From: an uncultured Prevotella sp.
GTDB lineage: Bacteria > Bacteroidota > Bacteroidia > Bacteroidales > Bacteroidaceae
Direction of reading: 5' to 3'
Length of the DNA: 64,000 bases
Assembly (NCBI GenBank): GCA_905233825.1
Contig: CAJOFE010000034.1
Coordinates: 1-64,000 of the forward strand
Under the pieces are notes generated by a model. The model was not told the origin of the DNA, searched no databases, and saw only the letters and a program-made list of their open reading frames with translations. Positions 57,695 to 64,000 of the stretch are shown one piece after another; within the stretch, counting starts at the first letter, position 1; each line of letters opens with the position of its first letter. A program made the position numbers and the translations under genes.

Positions 57695-57730
57695 AATTCC
57701 GTTAATTTCGTTAAAATTAACGGAATTCTT
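57695..57730 (+). terminator. Hairpin after the trpB-like gene
   Basis: AATTCCGTTAAT (57695-57706) and ATTAACGGAATT (57716-57727) form a perfect 12-bp stem with a 9-base loop, followed by CTTT. AT-rich but likely a terminator. Confidence 0.65.
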
Positions 57731-57793
57731 TAACTTTATAGCACCACCATATCATTTTTCTTCCTATCTTTGCACCATCAAACGACGCAAAGT

Positions 57794-59350
57794 ATGAAGA
57801 AATCGACGATATGGACAATAGCAGTGGTCATGGGACTGTCGTTCCTGGGCTTGCTCTACGTGCAGCTATCCTACATCGAGGAGATGGCGAAGATGAAGCA
57901 GGAGCAGCTGGACGAGAGCGTCACCCATGCCCTCTATCAAGCCTCGCATAACCTGGAACTGAACGAGACGCTGCGCTATCTGGAGAAAGACGTGAACGAT
58001 GTGGAGCGCCGCGCCTACACGCAGGACTCGACCATCGTGGATGGCATCAACGGGAAGATACAGGAGCAGCACGAGTTTGCCGTCTCGGCCGACGACGGCA
58101 CCGTCTATTCCGCCTTCGAGCTGAAGACCTATTCCACCAAGCCTGCCAGCATTCCCAAGGCCATCATCATGAAGAGCGACAACTCCTCGCTGGCCGAGGC
58201 CACGAAGACCATGCAGGAGATTGTGCGCACACGCTACGTCTATCAGAAAGCCCTGCTCGACGAGGTGGTCTATAACATCCTCTACACCGCCAGCGACAAG
58301 CCGCTGAAGGAGCGCGTGAACTTCAAGCTGCTCGACCACGAAATACAGTCGGAGCTGCAGAACAACGGCGTGAACATGGCCTACCACTTCACCGTGGCCA
58401 CAGCCGACGGGCGCGAGGTGTATCGCTGCCCCGACTACGACGAGGAAGGCTCGGAGAAGACCTATTCACAGACGCTCTTCCGCAACGATCCTGCTGCCAA
58501 GATGGGTGTGGTGCGCATCCACTTCCCTGAGATGAGCAAATACATCTACTCCTCGGTGAAATTCATGATTCCTGCCGTCATCTTCACGCTGGTGCTGCTC
58601 ATCACGTTCATCTTCACCATCGTCATCATCTTCCGCCAGAAGCGATACACGGAGATCAAGAACGACTTCATCAACAACATGACGCACGAGCTGAAAACGC
58701 CCATCAGCAGCATCTCGCTGGCAGCACAGATGCTGGGCGACGAGAGCGTGCCCAAGAGCCCGCAGATGCAGAAGCACCTGGGAGGCGTCATCAACGACGA
58801 GTCAAAGCGCCTGCGCTTCCTCGTAGAGAAAGTATTGCAGATGTCGATGTTCGACCGTAAGTCGGTGTCGTTCAAGAAGAAAGAGCTCGACATTAACGAA
58901 CTGCTTGAGCAGGTGGCTGGTACCTTCAACCTGCGTGTAGAGCATACGGGAGGCAAGATATACACCGAGATAGAAGCCGTCGATTCCGCCATCTACGTCG
59001 ATGAAGTGCACTTCCAGAATGCCATCACCAACCTCATGGACAACGCCGTGAAATACCGCAAGCCCGACCAGCCCATCGACATCCACATACGCACCTGGAA
59101 CGACGGCGACAAGCTCTGCTTCTCCATCGCCGACAACGGACAGGGCATCAAGCGCGAGAACGTGAAGAAAATCTTCGACAAGTTCTACCGTGTCCATACC
59201 GGCAACGTGCACGACGTGAAAGGCTTCGGACTGGGACTGGCCTACGTGAAGAAAATCATCAACCTCCACGAGGGCGACATCAAGTGCGAGAGCGAGCTGG
59301 GCAAAGGCACCAAGTTCACTATCATCCTGCCGATTCTTAAGGAAGAATAA
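57794..59350 (+). CDS. rprX: Sensor histidine kinase, RprX-like
   Basis: 518 residues from ATG 57794; the -7 box TATCTTTG at 57765-57772 overlaps an upstream TTG codon, which is rejected. Membrane spans near 5-26 and 256-280 enclose a periplasmic sensor domain of about 230 residues. HisKA has His298 in NNMTHELKTPISS. HATPase motifs are LMDNAVKYR, DNGQGI and GFGLGLAYVKK. Length and pairing with the next gene match RprX of Bacteroides, which works with RprY. The 142-bp gap to the regulator is filled mostly by a REPIN-like inverted repeat. Confidence 0.92.
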   Translation: MKKSTIWTIAVVMGLSFLGLLYVQLSYIEEMAKMKQEQLDESVTHALYQASHNLELNETLRYLEKDVNDVERRAYTQDSTIVDGINGKIQEQHEFAVSADDGTVYSAFELKTYSTKPASIPKAIIMKSDNSSLAEATKTMQEIVRTRYVYQKALLDEVVYNILYTASDKPLKERVNFKLLDHEIQSELQNNGVNMAYHFTVATADGREVYRCPDYDEEGSEKTYSQTLFRNDPAAKMGVVRIHFPEMSKYIYSSVKFMIPAVIFTLVLLITFIFTIVIIFRQKRYTEIKNDFINNMTHELKTPISSISLAAQMLGDESVPKSPQMQKHLGGVINDESKRLRFLVEKVLQMSMFDRKSVSFKKKELDINELLEQVAGTFNLRVEHTGGKIYTEIEAVDSAIYVDEVHFQNAITNLMDNAVKYRKPDQPIDIHIRTWNDGDKLCFSIADNGQGIKRENVKKIFDKFYRVHTGNVHDVKGFGLGLAYVKKIINLHEGDIKCESELGKGTKFTIILPILKEE

Positions 59351-59480
59351 GCCCCCTAAGTTAGGGGGATGGGGGTCTGAACGACCTTATATAGTAAAAG
59401 AGAGACAAAACAAATATAGTATTAACGTGGGGAAAGAACATTTGTTCAGACCCCCAACCCCCTAACTTAGGGGGCAAAAA
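59351..59480. repeat. REPIN-like inverted repeat between rprX and rprY
   Basis: The arms at about 59351-59382 and 59445-59480 are reverse complements over 32 bp with one mismatch. Each arm contains the palindrome CCCCCTAAGTTAGGGGG and a GGGGGTCTGAAC tail. About 60 bp of AT-richer loop separates them. Confidence 0.85.
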
Positions 59481-59492
59481 AAACAAAAAGTT

Positions 59493-60191
59493 ATGGAAGA
59501 TAACCTGAAAATTTTGCTGTGCGAGGACGACGAGAACCTCGGCATGTTACTGAGAGAATATCTGGCCGCTAAGGGCTACGAGGCCGAGCTGTGCGCCGAT
59601 GGCGACGCCGGCTACAAAGCCTTCCTGAAGGCCAAGTTCGACATCTGCGTGCTCGACGTGATGATGCCCAAGAAAGACGGCTTCACGCTGGCCCAGGAGA
59701 TCCGCTCCGCCAACCCCGAAGTGCCCATCATCTTCCTCACCGCCAAGACGCTGAAGGAGGACATCCTCGAGGGCTTCAAGCTGGGCGCTGACGACTACAT
59801 CACCAAGCCCTTCTCCATGGAGGAGCTCGTATTCCGTATTGAGGCCATCCTGCGCCGCGTTCGTGGCAAGAAGAACAAGGAGAGCACCCTCTACCACATT
59901 GGCAACTTCACCTTCGACACCCAGAAGCAGCTGCTCACCTTAGGCGACCAGCAGACCAAGCTCACCACGAAGGAGAACGAGCTGCTGGCCCTGCTCTGCT
60001 CGCATGCCAACGAGATTCTGCAGCGCGACTTCGCCCTGAAGACCATCTGGATTGACGACAACTACTTCAATGCCCGCTCTATGGACGTCTATATCACCAA
60101 GCTGCGCAAGCACCTGAAGGACGACCCGCAGATCGAGATCATCAACATCCACGGCAAGGGCTATAAGCTCATCACGCCCGAGGAGGAGTAA
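59493..60191 (+). CDS. rprY: Response regulator, RprY-like (OmpR family)
   Basis: 232 residues. The receiver domain has acidic residues EDDEN near 10-14, phospho-acceptor Asp55 in CVLDVMMPKKDGF, Thr in FLTAKT near 85 and Lys in DDYITKPFS near 107. A winged-helix OmpR-type output domain follows (FDTQKQLLTLGDQQTKLTTKENELLALLCSHANEIL ... VYITKLRKHLKDDPQIEIINIHGKGYKL). Partner of the RprX-like kinase immediately upstream. RprY regulates redox and Na+-cycle genes, including nqr, in Porphyromonas; a similar role is plausible but not tested here. Confidence 0.93.
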   Translation: MEDNLKILLCEDDENLGMLLREYLAAKGYEAELCADGDAGYKAFLKAKFDICVLDVMMPKKDGFTLAQEIRSANPEVPIIFLTAKTLKEDILEGFKLGADDYITKPFSMEELVFRIEAILRRVRGKKNKESTLYHIGNFTFDTQKQLLTLGDQQTKLTTKENELLALLCSHANEILQRDFALKTIWIDDNYFNARSMDVYITKLRKHLKDDPQIEIINIHGKGYKLITPEEE

Positions 60192-60355
60192 AGTTGCTGC
60201 GGCCTGAATCATCTTTGGAGCCTTCTAAAATCATTTTGGAGGCTCCTAATTTTGTTTACCCCCTCCCCGTCTCCTCTCTCCTTTCTCCTGACTCCCCATC
60301 TCCTGACTCCAAAAAACGAAAAAGAAGCTTTAACACAAAGTTTATGGCGTTTTCC

Positions 60356-60386
60356 TTTGTTGTTCGCTGACTTATTTGTACCTTTG
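60356..60386 (+). promoter_or_regulatory. Promoter of the PBP1A gene
   Basis: TTTG (60356-60359) and TACCTTTG (60379-60386) with a 19-bp spacer, a full match to the Bacteroidota consensus. The ATG follows 9 bases after the -7 box. The 60 bases before it hold CTCC-rich simple repeats (60256-60310). Confidence 0.8.
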
Positions 60387-60394
60387 CAGGCGAT

Positions 60395-62770
60395 ATGAGA
60401 AAATGGTTTGTTAGAATACTTTGGACACTGCTGGCATTGTTCATCATTGCAGCAGGAGTGACGTTCTGGGCTATTGCCGACGGACGAATAGGATATATGC
60501 CGCCTATCGAGGAGTTGCAAAACCCCATCAACCGCTTTGCATCGCAGGTGTATTCTGCCGACGGCAAGCTGCTGGGAACCTACAGCTATAGCCGAGAGAA
60601 CCGCGTGATGGTGAACTACGACGAGCTGCCGCAATCGCTCATCGATGCGCTGGTGGCGACGGAGGACTCGCGATTCTTCGAACATTCGGGCATCGACTTC
60701 TGGGCGCTGGGACGTGCCATCGTGAAGCGAGGCATACTGCGGCAGAAGAGTGCAGGTGGCGGATCGACCATCACGCAGCAGCTGGCCAAGCAGCTATTCA
60801 GCGACGTGGCTCGCTCGACCACAGAGCGACTGCTGCAGAAACCCATAGAGTGGGTCATAGCCGTGAAGCTGGAGCGTAACTACACGAAGGAGGAGATACT
60901 GGCGATGTACCTGAACTACTTCGACTTCCTGAACAATGCCGTAGGCATCAAGACGGCTGCCAACACCTACTTCTCGAAAGAACCGTCGGAGCTGACCATC
61001 ACAGAGGCTGCCACGCTGGTGGGCATGTGCAAGAACCCGTCGTACTTCAACCCGCGCCGATTCCCAGAGCGCAGCGAGGCTCGACGCAACGTGGTGCTGC
61101 AGCAGATGTGCAAAGAGGGCTATCTCTCGGAGGAAGAGATGGACAGCTGCATGGAGGTGAAGCTGGCCAACGACCTGAAATTCCACGTGGCTGACCATAA
61201 CGACGGACAGGCTACCTATTTCCGCGACTTCCTGCGCCGCTACATGATGGCGAAGGAGCCGGTGGCCAGCGACTATCCGGAGTGGAACCGCGTGAAATAT
61301 GAGCTCGACAAGATTGCATGGCGCGAAGACCCGCTCTACGGCTGGTGCAACAAGAACCATAAGAGCGACGGCACGCCTTACAACGTTTATACCGACGGCC
61401 TGAAGATTTACACCACCATCGACACACGCATGCAGAAATATGCCGAGGAGGCGTGCTACGAGCATGTGGTAGGCTACCTGCAGCCTGAGTTCTGGCGAGG
61501 CAACCGCAACCGTCGCAATGCGCCTTACTCCAACAGTCTCTCGGCTGCCGAGGTGAAGCGCATCCTGAAGCGTAACATTCGCCAGTGTGAGCGCTACCGC
61601 ACGATGAAGGAGGTGGGCGCCACGCAGGAGGAAATAGACGCTGCGTTCAACACGCCCGTGAGGATGTCGGTATTCACCTACAACGGCGAGCGCGACACCA
61701 CGATGACGCCCCTCGACTCTATCCTCTATTACAAGTCGTTCCTGCGCACAGGATTCTTCAGCATGGATCCTCACAACGGTCATGTGAAGGCCTACGTGGG
61801 CGGACTCGACTTCCAGCACTTCGCCTATGACATGGCGACGGAAGGTCGCCGTCAGGTGGGCTCAACCATCAAGCCGTTCCTCTACTCACTGGCGATGATG
61901 CCCTCGGGCGGCAACATGACGCCCTGCACGGAGGTGCCCTGCGTACAGCGTACCTACTACACGGAAAGCGGACAGGCCTGGACGCCACGCAACGGTAGCC
62001 GTGCTCGTGAAGGCGAGATGGTGACGCTGAGGTGGGGACTGCAGACATCGAACAACTGGGTGTCGGCATACCTCATCGACATTCTGCGTCCGAAGAACTT
62101 CCTGCGCCTGCTGCGCGACTATGGCTTCAACAATCCTGACATCTTCCCTGGCCCCGCACTCTGTCTGGGACCCTGCGAGAACACGGTGGCAGAGATGGTG
62201 AGCGCCTACACCACGTTCGTGAATCACGGCTATCGCTCGGCTCCTGTCTATGTGACGAAGATTGTGGACAGCGAAGGCAAGGTGTTTGGTGCCGATGTGC
62301 TGGCACGGCCTGGCAACGAGGTCATCGATGCTGAGACGGCCGAGAAGATGATCTACCTGCTGCGTGGCGTGGTAGATGGAGGCACAGGCGGCCGACTGCG
62401 TCGTGCTCCGTTCAACTTCACGGCAGCCATAGGCGGCAAGACGGGTACCACCAACAGCAACAGCGACGGATGGTTCATGGGCATCACGCCGAAGCTGGTC
62501 TCAGGAGGATGGGTAGGCGGCGACGATCGCGACATCCACTTCGAGAGCATGGCCTTCGCACAGGGTGCTGCTGCTGCGCTGCCTATCTTCGGCAAATACA
62601 TGGCGAAGATATATGCCGACAGATCTATCCCCATCACCCAGAACGACCAGTTTGACCTGACGCCAGGCTTCGACCCCTGCCGAGGAGAAGAGGGCATAGG
62701 CTATGAGTTTGACGAGGACGAGGAAGAAGAGGGCGAGACTGACGACTTTGAGGTGGTGAATGAGCTCTAA
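60395..62770 (+). CDS. Class A penicillin-binding protein (PBP1A type)
   Basis: 791 residues. Bifunctional peptidoglycan synthase. Membrane anchor near 7-27 (LWTLLALFIIAAGVTFWAIA). The glycosyltransferase 51 domain has catalytic Glu90 in VATEDSRFFEHSGID and KSAGGGSTITQQLAKQLF near 120. The transpeptidase domain has Ser490 in GSTIKP, the SNN motif in QTSNNW near 552, and KTGTTNSNSDGWFMG near 683. The C-terminus is a highly acidic tail (DEDEEEEGETDDFE). All catalytic motifs are intact. Start at ATG 60395, close behind its own promoter. Confidence 0.95.
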   Translation: MRKWFVRILWTLLALFIIAAGVTFWAIADGRIGYMPPIEELQNPINRFASQVYSADGKLLGTYSYSRENRVMVNYDELPQSLIDALVATEDSRFFEHSGIDFWALGRAIVKRGILRQKSAGGGSTITQQLAKQLFSDVARSTTERLLQKPIEWVIAVKLERNYTKEEILAMYLNYFDFLNNAVGIKTAANTYFSKEPSELTITEAATLVGMCKNPSYFNPRRFPERSEARRNVVLQQMCKEGYLSEEEMDSCMEVKLANDLKFHVADHNDGQATYFRDFLRRYMMAKEPVASDYPEWNRVKYELDKIAWREDPLYGWCNKNHKSDGTPYNVYTDGLKIYTTIDTRMQKYAEEACYEHVVGYLQPEFWRGNRNRRNAPYSNSLSAAEVKRILKRNIRQCERYRTMKEVGATQEEIDAAFNTPVRMSVFTYNGERDTTMTPLDSILYYKSFLRTGFFSMDPHNGHVKAYVGGLDFQHFAYDMATEGRRQVGSTIKPFLYSLAMMPSGGNMTPCTEVPCVQRTYYTESGQAWTPRNGSRAREGEMVTLRWGLQTSNNWVSAYLIDILRPKNFLRLLRDYGFNNPDIFPGPALCLGPCENTVAEMVSAYTTFVNHGYRSAPVYVTKIVDSEGKVFGADVLARPGNEVIDAETAEKMIYLLRGVVDGGTGGRLRRAPFNFTAAIGGKTGTTNSNSDGWFMGITPKLVSGGWVGGDDRDIHFESMAFAQGAAAALPIFGKYMAKIYADRSIPITQNDQFDLTPGFDPCRGEEGIGYEFDEDEEEEGETDDFEVVNEL

Positions 62771-62807
62771 AGCCCCCTCCCTACCTCCCCCCGTAGGGGA
62801 GGAGTAG
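62771..62807. repeat. REP-like palindrome between PBP1A and ilvD genes
   Basis: CCCCTCCCTACCTCCCCCCG followed by TAGGGGAGGAGTAGG; a single arm of the GC-rich palindrome family, 1-2 bp after the stop codon. Confidence 0.65.
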
Positions 62808-62853
62808 GATATGGAAAATAAAGTGTAAAACAGTATAATTGTAAATAGCATAG

Positions 62854-64000
62854 ATGAAACATCAACTGAGAAGCAGTGTATGCACTGAAGGGCGCCGCAT
62901 GGCTGGTGCCCGTGCCCTGTGGGTAGCAACGGGTATGAAACGTGAGCAGTTTGGCAAGCCCATCATTGCCGTCGTCAATTCTTTCACGCAGTTCGTGCCA
63001 GGACACACGCACCTGCACGAGATAGGACAGATAGTGAAGGACGAGATAGAGAAGATGGGCTGCTTTGCCGCCGAGTTCAACACCATCGCCATCGACGACG
63101 GCATCGCCATGGGTCACGACGGCATGCTCTACTCCCTACCCTCTCGCGACATCATTGCCGACTCAGTAGAGTATATGGTGAATGCCCACAAGGCCGACGC
63201 CATGATCTGCATCTCAAACTGCGACAAGGTGACGCCAGGCATGCTGATGGCTGCCATGCGTCTGAACATTCCTGCCGTCTTCGTCAGCGGCGGCCCTATG
63301 GAGGCTGGACGCTGGCGTGGAGAGAATGCCGACCTCATCACCGCTATGGTGAAGGGTGCCGACCCCAGCGTCAGCGACGAGGAGATGCAGGAGATTGAGC
63401 AGTGTGCCTGCCCAGGATGCGGCTCGTGCTCAGGCATGTTCACAGCCAACTCCATGAACTCGCTGACAGAGGCCATCGGACTTTCGCTGCCTGGCAACGG
63501 CACGATACTGGCCACGCATACCAACCGCGTTCAGCTGTTCCGCAAGGCAGCACACCAGATTGTGAAGAACGCACTGGCCTACTATGAGGATGGCGACGAG
63601 ACGGTTTTACCGCGTTCAATAGCCACCCGTCAGGCTTTCCTCAATGCCATGACGCTCGACATCGCCATGGGTGGCAGCACCAACACCGTGCTCCATCTGC
63701 TGGCCGTAGCTCAGGAGGCTGGCGTAGATTTCACGATGAAGGACATCGACGCCCTGAGCCGCAAGACGCCCTGCCTGTGCAAGCTGGCACCCAACACGCA
63801 GAAGTACAGTGTGCAGGAGTGCAACCGTGCTGGCGGCATCCTCGGCATCCTGAACGAGCTCGACAAAGGCGGACTTATCGACGGCACTGTGAAGCGTGTG
63901 GATGGCATGACGCTGGATGAGGCCATGGACAAGTATGACGTCAACGGCCTCAACGACGAGACGGCCATCTACTTCAGCGCTCCTGCCGGACGCTTCTCCA
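62854..64000 (+). CDS. ilvD: Dihydroxy-acid dehydratase (partial, 3' end beyond window)
   Basis: 382 codons are visible from ATG 62854 with no stop, so the gene runs off the window (full length is normally about 600). Dehydrates dihydroxy acids to keto acids in valine and isoleucine synthesis. Seen: [57 protein letters not shown] (Fe-S cysteine), and [23 protein letters not shown] (second Fe-S segment), then [13 protein letters not shown]. No leader-peptide attenuator was recognised upstream; the spacer holds a REP palindrome and a TATAATTG-like box. Confidence 0.96.
   Translation, partial: MKHQLRSSVCTEGRRMAGARALWVATGMKREQFGKPIIAVVNSFTQFVPGHTHLHEIGQIVKDEIEKMGCFAAEFNTIAIDDGIAMGHDGMLYSLPSRDIIADSVEYMVNAHKADAMICISNCDKVTPGMLMAAMRLNIPAVFVSGGPMEAGRWRGENADLITAMVKGADPSVSDEEMQEIEQCACPGCGSCSGMFTANSMNSLTEAIGLSLPGNGTILATHTNRVQLFRKAAHQIVKNALAYYEDGDETVLPRSIATRQAFLNAMTLDIAMGGSTNTVLHLLAVAQEAGVDFTMKDIDALSRKTPCLCKLAPNTQKYSVQECNRAGGILGILNELDKGGLIDGTVKRVDGMTLDEAMDKYDVNGLNDETAIYFSAPAGRFS

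Overview
This window is chromosomal DNA of a Bacteroidota member, most likely Prevotella or a close relative in Bacteroidales. The signs are promoters of the TTTG / TAnnTTTG type, few Shine-Dalgarno sites, a complete Na+-translocating NADH:quinone reductase operon, an RprX/RprY-like two-component pair, a PorE-like OmpA lipoprotein, Bacteroidota-restricted families (DUF4890, DUF4230, DUF5606, BACON-like and HU-like proteins), and moderately GC-rich genes with AT-rich spacers. I see no phage, integrase, plasmid origin, rRNA or CRISPR array; there is one tRNA (Phe). The last gene (ilvD) is cut by the window edge.

Layout. 0.1-5 kb: sppA, lpxK, thiL and an AlkZ-like winged-helix protein in one plus-strand cluster, then tRNA-Phe with its own promoter and terminator. 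5.2-9 kb: a secreted esterase-like protein and ridA (minus), then a GH3 beta-glucosidase (plus). 9.05-9.85 kb is a gene-free repeat island bounded by 56-bp inverted repeats. 9.8-18 kb: metal-dependent hydrolase, TPR sensor kinase, trmO, a DUF4890 protein, a two-gene ATPase/TOPRIM-DUF4435 module that looks like the PARIS antiphage system, an FKBP lipoprotein and glyQS. 18.4-23.7 kb: topB (with a mosaic AT-rich middle), a PorE-like lipoprotein and an rRNA m5C methyltransferase. 24.4-28.6 kb (minus): queF, a Ca2+/Na+ exchanger, a lipoprotein, an S4 protein, pth and rplY. 28.8-32.2 kb (plus): nusB, yajC, a YbbR-like protein, coaE and a DUF5606 protein. 32.5-35.9 kb (minus): a small membrane-anchored protein, two DUF4230 paralogues and a phosphohexomutase. 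35.9-41.8 kb (minus): nqrABCDEF. 41.97-46.4 kb: tamB. 46.5-48.5 kb: a Fic protein embedded in repeats. 48.5-64 kb: an HU-like protein, a LuxR-type regulator with a degenerate receiver next to an outer-membrane beta-barrel receptor, a C69 dipeptidase with a sodium-solute symporter, a TrpB-like enzyme, rprX/rprY, a class A penicillin-binding protein and ilvD.

Most genes are housekeeping or envelope genes. The unusual feature is repeat load. At least six repeat families occur both between and inside genes. REPIN-like inverted GC-rich palindromes lie in-frame inside the GH3 gene, in the 5' end of the FKBP gene, in the methyltransferase gene, in the HU leader and between rprX and rprY. A roughly 215-bp element with a 21-bp internal period occurs in two long copies plus one shorter copy. 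A tandem repeat flanking fic carries a central palindrome whose sequence changes between copies while the pairing is kept. The best candidate for a functional defence system is the PARIS-like pair at 13.6-15.6 kb. All functions are inferred from sequence motifs read by eye; no database search was run.
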